Shown: one piece after another, positions 44,316 through 54,038 of the stretch
How the letters are laid out: each line of letters begins with the position of its first letter
Position numbering within the stretch: the first letter of the stretch is position 1
NCBI GenBank assembly: GCA_013298715.1
Contig: JAAFIQ010000019.1
Coordinates: 1 to 64,000 of the forward strand
Length of the DNA: 64,000 nucleotides
Reading direction: 5' to 3'
Origin: Bacteroidota bacterium
Lineage (GTDB): Bacteria > Bacteroidota > Bacteroidia > B-17B0 > Aurantibacillaceae
Made by a program: the position numbers and the translations under genes
Notes under the pieces: generated by a model
Told to the model about the DNA's origin: nothing
Seen by the model: the letters and a program-made list of their open reading frames with translations, nothing else
The model's database searches: none

Positions 44316-45191
44316 TCAAATAAATCGGTAAAATTTTAATAACCTTGCTAGTGCTTTTATTTTAAAGGGGTATTTAAGAAAAGATTTCAAATACATGTTC
44401 CATGCCTTACCTTTTAAACCGAGTGAGTAAAAATTTTCTGCATGCTTAAAATGATAGTGCGAGTAAGCTTTGTTGTATAGTGAAGCACTTATCAAATTTT
44501 TTTGAAGCAAATAATCAAGTGTAGTGTACTCTTCAAAATAGCCTTTTATGAGAAGGGAGTTGTACGTTTTTTCGCTGCTAATGTTACCCTCATGCTTACG
44601 AATATACACCAATTCTTTTAAGCTAATAAAAGAATTACTTGTGGCGAGCAATTTAAGAATGAGATCATTTTCACCGTGTTTTAAATTTGGATTTAACCTT
44701 TCTACTCCAGAAAATTTGAAAGAAAAACAGCTAGGATATATAATTAAATTGTCGTTAAGGTAATGATCTTCAATCAAGGAGCCTTCCAATGCGTTAAGTT
44801 TATCGGGATTAAGGAGGCGATGTTGTTTTTCTTCACTAAATACAAAAGCATTACTAATAACGGATGAATAATTTTTATTTGCATAAATTTTAGTTAATTC
44901 TAACAAATACTCTGAATTCCAATAATCATCAGAATCTAAAAAGGCAACTATGCTCCCACGCGCTTTATCAAGACCACAATTGCGTGCCCTGGATAAATAG
45001 CCAGTGTTAGGGTGAAAAATATAAATTATCCGCTCGTCTTTAAATTGTTCAACAATCTCCTTTGTATTGTCTGTTGACCCGTCATCAACAATAATGTACT
45101 CATAATCCTTGTATGATTGGCTTAAAACAGATGATATAGCCACCTTTAGAAGTTTACTTCGGTTATAAGTTATTGTAATTATACTGATCAT
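44316..45191 (-). CDS. family 2 glycosyltransferase
   Basis: A 291-residue GT2 (GT-A fold): ISIITITYNRSKLLKVAISSVLSQ at the start, EYIIVDDGSTDNT, LSRARNCGLDKARGSIVAFLDSDDYW holding the DxD metal motif. The C-terminal part is helical and species-specific. It transfers an unknown sugar. It is on the opposite strand to the flanking flippase and SGNH genes. Confidence 0.9.
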   Translation of the reverse strand: MISIITITYNRSKLLKVAISSVLSQSYKDYEYIIVDDGSTDNTKEIVEQFKDERIIYIFHPNTGYLSRARNCGLDKARGSIVAFLDSDDYWNSEYLLELTKIYANKNYSSVISNAFVFSEEKQHRLLNPDKLNALEGSLIEDHYLNDNLIIYPSCFSFKFSGVERLNPNLKHGENDLILKLLATSNSFISLKELVYIRKHEGNISSEKTYNSLLIKGYFEEYTTLDYLLQKNLISASLYNKAYSHYHFKHAENFYSLGLKGKAWNMYLKSFLKYPFKIKALARLLKFYRFI

Positions 45192-45251
45192 ACAGTATTT
45201 GTAAAGTTGTAAATTTTTCTGATTTAATCCTAAGCGCTTACTATTTTATTA

Positions 45252-46409
45252 ATGAAATTGTTAAATAGGATGTATTATATTTATACAGCAATTTTTATGA
45301 AAAATTTTTTTAAAATTACTATTCCAGTCCTTCTAATGATGTTAGTACTCGTGGAACTAATTTTACGTTTTTTACCCATTGCAGATCCATATAAAATACA
45401 GAAACAAGAAAGATTTCGGAAGCAAAACGCCTATATACCTTCTCAATTTCTGCCCAATCAAAATTTCACTTTCCAATCAAAAGAAGGATTGCTGGGCTTG
45501 GATACCAGTGTTACTTTTTTAATAAACAATTATGGGTTTAGAGGAAATGTTCTAAAAAGAAAGAAAAATACAGATTTTAGAATTTTTTTAATTGGTGGTA
45601 GCACCACAGAGTGCCTAATGATTGATGAGAGTAAGGCGCCACATACTATAATTCAAAACCAGTTAAAAGAGTATAAGACTGAGGTTTTTAATGCCGCAAA
45701 ATCGGGTGATATGAGTGTTGACCACCTTGCTATGTTAGCACACCGTGTTGTGCATTTACAGCCTGATGCAATTGTGTTGTTTTGTGGTATTAACGATTTA
45801 AAACGCAGTAATAATTTTGATTATACATTTATAGATTCAGTTGGCTATAATGAGTTCAGAAGTAGTTCGTTTAAAACTGACTTTAAATTGTTCATGAGTA
45901 ATTTCCAAATTTATAGAAGGCTACATGCTGTTTTTAGCAAACAATCATTAGAAACCATTAACTGGAAATCAAATTTCAAAGAAAAAGCGGAGACTGTTAG
46001 TAAACTTCCTAAAATGAAATTGCTACCAAAAATTAATCTAGAGGCTTATAAAACAAATTTAAATTCGTTTATTGGCATTTGTTTAAGCCAAAACATAAAA
46101 TTAATTTTAGTTACACAAGCTAGCACTTGGAATAGCAAGTTAGATTCTACAATTTCAAACTTACATTGGATGACAAGCTATGGCAGCGTTAGAGCCAATG
46201 AGAAAGATTTGGATAGTTTGTTAGAATGCTATAATGATGTAATGCGTGAACTAGCTCAAGAGCGCAATGTATTACTTTTTGATTTGGCAAAAAAAATACC
46301 TAAAACAAGTTTTTACTTTTATGACGATTGCCATTTTAATAACAACGGCGCCAAGTTATATGCTGATAGCATTTCCTACGTAATTAAAGCTAATTATTTA
46401 AACAAGTAG
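45252..46409 (+). CDS. membrane-anchored SGNH/GDSL hydrolase-like protein
   Basis: A 385-residue protein. One membrane helix lies near the N-terminus (ITIPVLLMMLVLVELILRFL); MKNFFK at 45297 is a possible alternative start. SGNH blocks: FLIGGSTTECL (block I, Ser nucleophile), GINDLKR (block III, Asn), and DDCHFNNNGAKLYA (block V, Asp-x-x-His). An exported esterase or acetyl-transfer partner of the acyltransferase is plausible; the substrate is unknown. Confidence 0.82.
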   Translation: MKLLNRMYYIYTAIFMKNFFKITIPVLLMMLVLVELILRFLPIADPYKIQKQERFRKQNAYIPSQFLPNQNFTFQSKEGLLGLDTSVTFLINNYGFRGNVLKRKKNTDFRIFLIGGSTTECLMIDESKAPHTIIQNQLKEYKTEVFNAAKSGDMSVDHLAMLAHRVVHLQPDAIVLFCGINDLKRSNNFDYTFIDSVGYNEFRSSSFKTDFKLFMSNFQIYRRLHAVFSKQSLETINWKSNFKEKAETVSKLPKMKLLPKINLEAYKTNLNSFIGICLSQNIKLILVTQASTWNSKLDSTISNLHWMTSYGSVRANEKDLDSLLECYNDVMRELAQERNVLLFDLAKKIPKTSFYFYDDCHFNNNGAKLYADSISYVIKANYLNK

Positions 46410-46475
46410 CAATTAAATTTAAAATTTGAAAAGGACATTGAACAAAAGTTTAACACAAAACAGGAATTAATTAAC

Positions 46476-47639
46476 ATGAGAATTAAAAGTGTAATTTTTT
46501 GTGTAGGTGCCTTTGTGTTTTTTTTAATCTCGCTTCAATTTAAACCAGATTCGAAAATTGACCAAGGTAATTTAATAAACTTAAAATGGTACAAATCATA
46601 CAAAAACGAAACATGGGCCAATGTGAGAGCAGGCATGCTTTGGTCGTTTTCATAAATGGGGGCTAATTTACCTAAAGGTGGTTTTGATAGTTCTCTTGTA
46701 TTTTATGATTCAACAAATTTTACAATCAATCTCAACAAATTAGGATTTAGCGAATCGCAACTAAGCGCATTAAATGTTGTTTGCGATAGCATCAAGAACA
46801 GCAAAGAATATAAAAAAAATCAATTTATTGATCTTTCTCGGTTTTTAATACTCACACTTTATTCACCTTACAACTATTATAAAATTAGTGGTGCAGAACA
46901 GAGTTACAACTAATTTTTAGCTAAATACCCAATGGATGATTCACTGGTGTTTGGAGTAACAAATTCAATTGTGAGTAAATGGCACAGGCGCATTCGTTTC
47001 AGTAAAAGTGACTTAGTTGGCGGCATGGCAATGGTTGCAGAAGAAGGATATGGTTCCTTACTCAAAAACACATTTAAACCCGTTAAATTTGAAACAATAA
47101 CAATTATGCCTAATGGTCAACTTAGGTATGCTATTTACAATAAAAGCGGAGAACTTGAAGACGCTGCAAACCCTGAGATTTCATCAGCGGGTAAGCCCGG
47201 GAAATGTATGTGGTGCCACGAAATTTATATCCAACCTTTGTTTAACCAGAATGGTGAAGTTAGGAATCTAATGACGAACCAACAATTTAGTAATAAAGTA
47301 AAAGCCCTTCAATTAAAGTTGAATAATTACCGCAATAGCCTTTCTGCAAACATTGATTTTACGAAGCGACAAGAGCACACAGAGAGTGAATTATTATACA
47401 TAGGTTTTATGGAGCCCTCGGCATTTCGCTTACAACAAGAATTTAGTGGCGATAGCATTGCTCTGAAAAAAGCACTAAAGATGCGCACACATGTGTATAA
47501 AGAGTTTCCATCTTTAGGCAACTTATACGAACGAAAAAAAATTGACGATTATTTTTCTTATAAAAGAATAAGAATTCCTGAGTTTGTTCGTGAAAAATCT
47601 AAGTTTGAGCCAAATTATTTCAGATATTTGAATAAATAG
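46476..47639 (+). pseudogene. exported CxxCH protein gene interrupted by two in-frame TAA codons
   Basis: A single frame of 388 codons from ATG 46476 to TAG 47637-47639 with TAA at 46653-46655 and 46911-46913 and no frameshift. The parts read on naturally: signal anchor MRIKSVIFCVGAFVFFLISL, then MLWSFS-stop-MGANLPKGG, then EQSYN-stop-FLAKYPMDD. The third part has GKCMWCHE, a CxxCH haem-c motif, at about residue 246. An ATG directly follows the first stop, but that part would lack an export signal. No known family is recognised beyond the haem motif. It is most simply a recent pseudogene in a surface locus; sequencing error or readthrough are alternatives. Confidence 0.82.
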
Positions 47640-47698
47640 CAAATCCCTTAAAAGAATCTTTTATCCTAAACAAATTAAAATACCTTAACCAAACACTT

Positions 47699-48742
47699 TT
47701 GCCTGGAAAAATTTTTTATGCACCAGACTGGATTGTGCTTTGTGTAAACAACACCTGTAACCTGCATTGCAAAATGTGCGACGTGGGCGTAGGCTATACC
47801 GAAAGTAATTTTTATCAAAACTTAATGGGGACAGATCCATTGCATATGCCACTGGATTTATTTAAAAAAATTGTTGACCAAAATGTTGCATTGTTTCCTA
47901 ATGCAAAACTAGGCCTTGGGTATACTGAACCACTTGTTTATAAGTATTTGTACGAAGGGCTAAAGTACGCAGCTGAAAAAAAAGTGTTCACCAGCGTTAC
48001 CACCAACGCACTGAATTTGCGAAAAATGGCAGACAAATTAATAGATGCTGAATTAAAAGAATTGTATGTCTCCTTGGATGGTCCGGCCGATGTGCATAAT
48101 GAAATAAGAGGCTACAAACTTTCTTTTGAAAAGGCTGTAGAAGGCATTGATTATTTGCTTACACAAAAAAAAGCACCAAAAATTTCTGTGTATTGCGTAA
48201 TTACACAATGGAATTATACAAGACTAAAAGAATTCTTAGATTATTTTAAAAACAGTGGTTTGCATGAAGTTGGTTTTATGCATACCAACTATACACCCGA
48301 TTCGGTCGCCATTAACCACAATGCCTTATACGGACAACTTTATCCAGCAACGGCCTCTAACATGCAGGATATTGATATAGATGCTTATGATTTACCTGCC
48401 ATTTTATCTGAGATAAAATCAATTAAACAACAAGCCTATCCTTTTAAAGTTAGCTTTTCGCCCAACATCAATGAATTACAACAACTTGAATTGTTTTACA
48501 AACATCCTGAAAAATTTTATGGTAAACGCTGCCATGATATTTTTCGCACGATAATGATTAAATCTAACGGAGATGTTATACCCGCGCATGGAAGGTGCTA
48601 TAACCTTACAATAGGGAATATTTATCAAAACAGTTTAAAGCAGATTTGGAACAGTGCTATTGTTTCTAAATTCAGAAAAGATGTTGTTTCAGCAGGCGGC
48701 TTTTTACCAGCTTGTAGCCGTTGTTGCAGTGCGTTTAGCTAA
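47699..48742 (+). CDS. radical SAM protein with SPASM-like C-terminus
   Basis: A 347-residue protein with the [4Fe-4S] motif CNLHCKMC (C20, C24, C27, CxxxCxxC), LGLGYTEPLVYKYLYEG, VTTNAL and LYVSLDGPADVHNEIRG. The C-terminal CHDIFRTIMIKSNGDVIPAHGRCYN and ACSRCC are of the SPASM/twitch kind. No ATG is present: TTG at 47699 is the nominal start, but 21 further codons upstream (from ATA at 47636, IANPLKESFILNKLKYLNQTL) look coding and precede the LPGKIFYAPDW start. The reaction is unknown; such proteins modify peptides or sugars. Confidence 0.83.
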   Translation: MPGKIFYAPDWIVLCVNNTCNLHCKMCDVGVGYTESNFYQNLMGTDPLHMPLDLFKKIVDQNVALFPNAKLGLGYTEPLVYKYLYEGLKYAAEKKVFTSVTTNALNLRKMADKLIDAELKELYVSLDGPADVHNEIRGYKLSFEKAVEGIDYLLTQKKAPKISVYCVITQWNYTRLKEFLDYFKNSGLHEVGFMHTNYTPDSVAINHNALYGQLYPATASNMQDIDIDAYDLPAILSEIKSIKQQAYPFKVSFSPNINELQQLELFYKHPEKFYGKRCHDIFRTIMIKSNGDVIPAHGRCYNLTIGNIYQNSLKQIWNSAIVSKFRKDVVSAGGFLPACSRCCSAFS

Positions 48743-48857
48743 TTGGCTCATTGCTTTTTTTATAGATTTAAGATTTAGCTGAAATAAATATACCTAACTA
48801 CTAGGTTATTAAAAAAAAAGTTGTAATTTAGTTCTTGTTCCCATAAAAAATTTAAAT

Positions 48858-49898
48858 ATGAAAAATAAAATTTTACTTCTAAGTTTTACTATACTCTCAA
48901 CATTAAAAGGCTTTGGTCAAGCACCCGTTTTAGGGCCAATACAAGGTAATTCTACGGTTTGCTCCTCGCCAGGCTCTGCTAATAACTATGCTGTTAGTGC
49001 ATCCAATAACCCAAATAGTTATTTATGGTCGGTACAACCTTCTTTTGGTGTAATTCTTAGTTCACCTAATAGTTCAGCCACCAGCATTAGCTTTCCTCAA
49101 GGCATAGGAAATTATACGGTTACTTGCGTGGCCTCTAATGGCAATGGATTTAGCGCGCCAGTAACTAAAATTATATCGGTATTTCAAACACCAATAATTA
49201 CTTTTTCGGGTAATAATAGTTTTTGTCAAGGCTCTAGCACAAACATACAAGCAAGCTCTACATTGCTAATGGCTAGCCCAACAATTTCATACAACTGGTC
49301 GCCCCCAACTGGTTTAAACACTACGTCTGGGAGTTTTGTAAATGCATCCCCAAATAGCAATACTACTTATACGGTTACTGGCACTGTTGGCTTATGTAGT
49401 AATACCGCCACAACTAATATAATTGTTCTGCCATTGCCAATTATAAATATTAGTTCATCAAATCCTTTAGTTTGCTCAGGTAGTACTGCAACGTTAACTG
49501 TTTCTGGCACTGCGGTTAGTTATTCGCTTAACTCAATTCCCGCACCACAAACGTTTGTAATATCGCCTATTTCATCCACTCAATACAATTTTTCTGGTAC
49601 AGGATTAAACGGCTGTATAAATACAGGTTCATTTATTCAAAATGTAAGTTCATGCGTTGGTATTAATGAGCAGAGTGCAATTTTAGTGCGTAATTTAAGT
49701 TTGTATCCTAATCCAAACAATGGTAGTTTTATGTTTACAGCTGGAATCAGTGGAAAACTCAAAATAGTAAATTGCTTAGGTGCAACTATTAAATGTGTTG
49801 ATGTGCAAGCAGAACAAAAAGTGAATGTAACTGGTTTAAGCACTGGCATCTATTTTGCTAATTTTGAAGGGAAAACTTTAAAGTTCATTGTTGAGTAA
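48858..49898 (+). CDS. exported Ig/PKD-like protein with T9SS type-A sorting domain
   Basis: A 346-residue secreted protein: signal MKNKILLLSFTILSTLKGFGQ, then three Ig-like repeats (ILGNSTVCSSPGSANNYAV type, NNSFCQGSSTNIQAS, NPLVCSGSTATLTVSG), and a C-terminal domain with LYPNPNNGSFMFTA, LKIVNCLGATIK, LSTGIYFANFEG. The C-terminal Lys/Glu-rich strand (LKFIVE) is the usual end. A surface or adhesive role is likely; no enzyme motif is visible. It overlaps the next gene by 11 bases. Confidence 0.85.
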   Translation: MKNKILLLSFTILSTLKGFGQAPVLGPIQGNSTVCSSPGSANNYAVSASNNPNSYLWSVQPSFGVILSSPNSSATSISFPQGIGNYTVTCVASNGNGFSAPVTKIISVFQTPIITFSGNNSFCQGSSTNIQASSTLLMASPTISYNWSPPTGLNTTSGSFVNASPNSNTTYTVTGTVGLCSNTATTNIIVLPLPIINISSSNPLVCSGSTATLTVSGTAVSYSLNSIPAPQTFVISPISSTQYNFSGTGLNGCINTGSFIQNVSSCVGINEQSAILVRNLSLYPNPNNGSFMFTAGISGKLKIVNCLGATIKCVDVQAEQKVNVTGLSTGIYFANFEGKTLKFIVE

Positions 49899-51699
49899 AA
49901 CTTTCATTTCGCTTCGTGATTCACTAAAAACAAATTTCTTTGTTTTAGGTGTTTTATTTGCTTCACTTTCAGTTTCAACTCAGGTATTAGACTTTAGTTT
50001 AGTACCACGATTTATCGCACTTGCGCTTGTTGTAATCATTTTGCTTTTGCAACAATCAAAACAAGAAAACCTCAAATTGAATTTTAATTTCATCATTTTC
50101 ATCTATTTTGTTTATTCTCTTTACCCTTTGTTATCGAGCTTTTGGGCGGTTAATGAAGCTGAAGCACTATTCGATAGTTGCAGACAATTGTTAGGATTTT
50201 CTATTTTTATCAGTGCATACAATTTATTTAATAAAGATGAAAAGAAACTTTTACAAGGTTTAAAGTATACAAGCTCAATAATTGGAATTGTAATTATTGC
50301 AGTTGCTTTTTTTCAATTTTTAAAAATAGGTTCAATCAATAAAGAATTAAGTTATGGCGTAACCGCATTAAGTGGGCATAAAAATTTATTTGCAAGTTTT
50401 TTATTTCTATTACTCTTTTGGATGACCTTTCAAATAACAAATGGAAATAAATTATTCTTGAGAATTTCATTATTACTAATTTTTTTAATTGGTATTTGCT
50501 TTTTGTATTTAAGAACTAAGGCAGTTTTTATAGGAATAGCAGGTGGTTTAGCCATTACCATTATTTTATTTTTCTTAAAGAAAATTAAATTAAAGATTAA
50601 TCCAGTCCTTTTAATCGTGCTGCTTTGTTTGCTTTCTTTTGTTTGTATTGATTATGTGCTTCCAAAAATTATTCAAACTTCTATTGCTTCAGTTGTTAAC
50701 AGCGTAAATTCACAAGCTGTAAATATAGATTTGGAACGGTTACAACTTTGGGATAAAAGTTACGCCATCCACAAAGCTCGCCCATTATTAGGTGTTGGAG
50801 CAGGCAATTGGCAAATTTATTTCCCTAATGCTGGCTTAGATGGCATTTGGCGCGCTGAGGATTTGAACGTAACTTTTCAACGACCACATAATGATGTTCT
50901 ATGGATTTTAACGGAGTATGGACTGATAGGTATGTGTTTGTTTTTAGTTGTAATTTTTGAAATAGTTGTAAAACTTACAAAGCAAGCACAAAGCCTTTCG
51001 GATTACTTGCCAATTATGTTTTTGGTGGGTTACTTAATTATTTCTTTTTTTGATTTTCCTAAAGAACGTATTGAACACACTATTTTTTTTAATTTACTTT
51101 TAGGTTATTCGGTTTATAAAATTTCGGCCCATTCAAAAACAATTTCTATTAGTTTAACTAAACCTAAAAAATTAATTTATTTTGGTATTGCAATTTATTT
51201 TCAAATTTTTGTAATAGGTGTTTTAAGATACAAAGGCGAATATTTTACTCGAAAAATTTATGATGCTAAGTTCTCCAATAACCCTACTGATGTAATTAAA
51301 TATTCTAAAAGTGCTCTAAGTTTTGCTTACAGCCTAGACCCCACATCCGTTCCTATATATTGGTATCTGGCAAACGCAGCACAAACAAATCAATTAAAGG
51401 ATGTAGCTTTTAAATCTTTCTTAAAAGCTTATTCAGAAAACCCTTATAACAGAAATGTTTTGAACGACTTAGGAAGTGCTTATGCCTACCAAAACAAAAT
51501 CGAAGAAGCGATAAAATTTTACAACGAGGCCATTAGAATCTCACCGCGCTTTGATGAGCCGAAACTTAATTTAGCAGCACTCTACATCCAAAAAAATGAT
51601 TTTAAGATGGCTCATAAAATACTTCGAGAATTAAAGCACGACTCAGGGCGAAGAACGGAATACGAAAAAATTGTTGCCTTGTTTTTTAAACCAAACTAA
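49888..51699 (+). CDS. O-antigen ligase/polymerase-like protein with C-terminal TPR repeats
   Basis: A 603-residue protein with about twelve hydrophobic segments (to about 430) and a Wzy/WaaL-type core: SGHKNLFASFLFLLL, a periplasmic loop with HKARPLLGVGAGNWQIYFP and VTFQRPHNDVLWILTEYGLIG. Residues 470-600 form TPRs (NDLGSAYAYQNKIEEAIKFYNEAIRISP, NLAALYIQKNDFKMAHKIL). It joins or polymerises undecaprenyl-linked glycan. Start is TTG at 49888 or 49891, overlapping the preceding gene. Confidence 0.83.
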   Translation: MLSKTFISLRDSLKTNFFVLGVLFASLSVSTQVLDFSLVPRFIALALVVIILLLQQSKQENLKLNFNFIIFIYFVYSLYPLLSSFWAVNEAEALFDSCRQLLGFSIFISAYNLFNKDEKKLLQGLKYTSSIIGIVIIAVAFFQFLKIGSINKELSYGVTALSGHKNLFASFLFLLLFWMTFQITNGNKLFLRISLLLIFLIGICFLYLRTKAVFIGIAGGLAITIILFFLKKIKLKINPVLLIVLLCLLSFVCIDYVLPKIIQTSIASVVNSVNSQAVNIDLERLQLWDKSYAIHKARPLLGVGAGNWQIYFPNAGLDGIWRAEDLNVTFQRPHNDVLWILTEYGLIGMCLFLVVIFEIVVKLTKQAQSLSDYLPIMFLVGYLIISFFDFPKERIEHTIFFNLLLGYSVYKISAHSKTISISLTKPKKLIYFGIAIYFQIFVIGVLRYKGEYFTRKIYDAKFSNNPTDVIKYSKSALSFAYSLDPTSVPIYWYLANAAQTNQLKDVAFKSFLKAYSENPYNRNVLNDLGSAYAYQNKIEEAIKFYNEAIRISPRFDEPKLNLAALYIQKNDFKMAHKILRELKHDSGRRTEYEKIVALFFKPN

Positions 51700-51793
51700 T
51701 TGATATTCAAAAGATATAACCCATTTAATTATACCTTTTTTTGGGTATTTTAAAATAAATTAATAGAGCCTTTCTTTGTAAAAAATTAATTAC

Positions 51794-54001
51794 ATGAAAT
51801 CGGCCTTTAAAAAGTTTTGTTTACTACTAGTACTAAATTTTACTACTCAATTATACGCTCAAGTACAACCTGACTCTAATAAAACAGTTCAATTAAAAGA
51901 TATAGAAGTTATTTATCGCCCAGAGTTAAATCAAATTCAGCGTAAAAAGGATATCGATGGAACAATTATTTACGCAGGTAAAAAAAATGAAGTTATTAAA
52001 CTCGGAAATATTGACGCAGATTTATCAGTAAACAATTCGCGTCAAGTATATGGTAAAATACCGGGCGTAAGTGTTTGGGAAAATGATGGTTCGGGTATAC
52101 AAACAGGTATTGCAACGCGTGGTTTAAGCCCTAATCGTTCATGGGAGTTTAATACACGTCAAAATGGGTATGATATTAGCGGTGATGCGTTTGGTTACCC
52201 TGAAGCATACTATACTCCTCCATTAGAAGCAATTGATAGAATTGAAGTTATAAGAGGCGCTGGTGCTCTACAATATGGGCCGCAGTTTGGTGGCATGTTA
52301 AATTATGTTTTTAAAAAAGGGAATCCTAATAAACCGGTAAGTTATGAAACACAGCAAACTGTGGGCAGTTTCGGCTTATTCAATTCATACAATGCCATTG
52401 GTGGAACGTATAAAAAGTTTTCTTATTACACATTTTTTCATCACCGTAATGCCGATAGCTGGAGAAAAAATAACCAATATACTATAAATACTGGTTATAC
52501 CTCGTTAACCTATTCTTTTACTAGCAAACTTACAGCAAACTTACAGCTCACTTCTATGAACTTCACGAGTCAACAACCTGGTGGTCTTACTGATTCTATG
52601 TTTAATGCAGATCCTAGACAATCATTGAGAAACAGAAATTGGTTAAGTGCGCCCTGGAAAATTGGCGCCTTAGATGTTGATTATGTATTTTCTGAGAACA
52701 CAAAATTAAATTTAAAAGCATTTGGTGTATTAGCCCAACGCAATAGTGTGGGTTTTGTTGCACCAATTACAGTAAAGGATACGTTTAATACTGCATTAAA
52801 AATGTTTAATCCTCGCCAAGTAGATAGAGACAGTTACACAAGTGCTGGCGCAGAATTACGCTTTATTCAACACTACAAATTTTTTAATCAAAAAAATGCT
52901 TTATCGTTAGGAGTTAGATACTACAACGGAAATACCAATCGTTTTCAATTAGGTAAAGGTACTAGCGATGCAAATTTTGATTTGAGTTTAACAAAAGATT
53001 ATACTAGAAAGTTGTATTTTAATACCAATAACATTGCGGTATTTGCTGAGCATTTATTTAAAATTGGTAATCGCTTAAGCATTACACCTGGTGCAAGAGT
53101 TGAAAGCATTGTAAACACTAACAATGGAAATATTAATTTAGATTTGGCTAATAATACAGGGGAGTTTAAAAACAACGCAGATAGAAAAGTCTTATTGTTT
53201 GGCATAGGATCACAATTAGAAATTACAAAAACGATAAATGCTTACGGAAACTTTACGCAAAACTACCGCCCCGTTTTATTTTCTGATTTAACACCTTCTT
53301 CAACAACCGAAGTAATTGACCAAAATTTAAAAGATGCTTTTGGATTTAATGCTGACGCAGGTTTTAGAGGAACACTTAAAGATTACTTGAGCTTTGATAT
53401 TGGTGCATTTTATTTACATTATGATAACAGAATAGGAACAATTACGGACAAAGGACTTCCATTTAAAACAAATATTGGTACATCTGTAAGTAAAGGAGTA
53501 GAGGCTTATGTTGAATTAGATTTGTTTGGTGTGTTAGAAAGCACCAAAAAACTGGGTCGCTTAAACTCTTACGCTTCTATTGCTTTTATAGACGCAACTT
53601 ACACGCAATGGAACAATCCAGCAATTGTTAACGATCCTGCAAAAACCCGAGTAGGAAAAAAAGTAGAAAACGCTCCACAAAGCATTCAACGTTACGGATT
53701 AACATACATTTATAAAACGTTTTCTATTACCTATCAATTAAATTCTGTAAGCTCAGTATTTGCCGATGCTGATAATACTGAGAAAGCTAATGGCGCGGCG
53801 ACTTCTGGAAAAATACCTGCTTATACAATAATGGATGCGAGTTTGAGTTATAATTTTGCAAAAAGTTATAATGTAAAGGCGGGTGTAAATAATTTGGCAA
53901 ATGTAAATTACTTTACCCGCAGGGCTGGTGGTTACCCTGGCCCAGGATTAATGCCGGGTAATGGGAGAACTTTGTTTGTTAGCTTGGGTTGTAAGTTTTA
54001 G
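51794..54001 (+). CDS. TonB-dependent outer-membrane receptor (FecA-like)
   Basis: A 735-residue receptor. After signal MKSAFKKFCLLLVLNFTTQLYAQ comes a plug domain (LKDIEVIYRPELNQIQRKKD; GVSVWENDGSGIQTGIATRG; IDRIEVIRGAGALQYGPQFGGMLNYV, about 40-180) and a 22-strand barrel ending GYPGPGLMPGNGRTLFVSLGCKF, with the aromatic last residue. The N-terminal signalling extension of regulated FecA is absent. It imports an iron complex or other ligand using the TonB system. No Fur-like box was identified upstream. Confidence 0.9.
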   Translation: MKSAFKKFCLLLVLNFTTQLYAQVQPDSNKTVQLKDIEVIYRPELNQIQRKKDIDGTIIYAGKKNEVIKLGNIDADLSVNNSRQVYGKIPGVSVWENDGSGIQTGIATRGLSPNRSWEFNTRQNGYDISGDAFGYPEAYYTPPLEAIDRIEVIRGAGALQYGPQFGGMLNYVFKKGNPNKPVSYETQQTVGSFGLFNSYNAIGGTYKKFSYYTFFHHRNADSWRKNNQYTINTGYTSLTYSFTSKLTANLQLTSMNFTSQQPGGLTDSMFNADPRQSLRNRNWLSAPWKIGALDVDYVFSENTKLNLKAFGVLAQRNSVGFVAPITVKDTFNTALKMFNPRQVDRDSYTSAGAELRFIQHYKFFNQKNALSLGVRYYNGNTNRFQLGKGTSDANFDLSLTKDYTRKLYFNTNNIAVFAEHLFKIGNRLSITPGARVESIVNTNNGNINLDLANNTGEFKNNADRKVLLFGIGSQLEITKTINAYGNFTQNYRPVLFSDLTPSSTTEVIDQNLKDAFGFNADAGFRGTLKDYLSFDIGAFYLHYDNRIGTITDKGLPFKTNIGTSVSKGVEAYVELDLFGVLESTKKLGRLNSYASIAFIDATYTQWNNPAIVNDPAKTRVGKKVENAPQSIQRYGLTYIYKTFSITYQLNSVSSVFADADNTEKANGAATSGKIPAYTIMDASLSYNFAKSYNVKAGVNNLANVNYFTRRAGGYPGPGLMPGNGRTLFVSLGCKF

Positions 54002-54038
54002 AATTTATAAAGGTATTCTACAACAACGCTATACTAAG

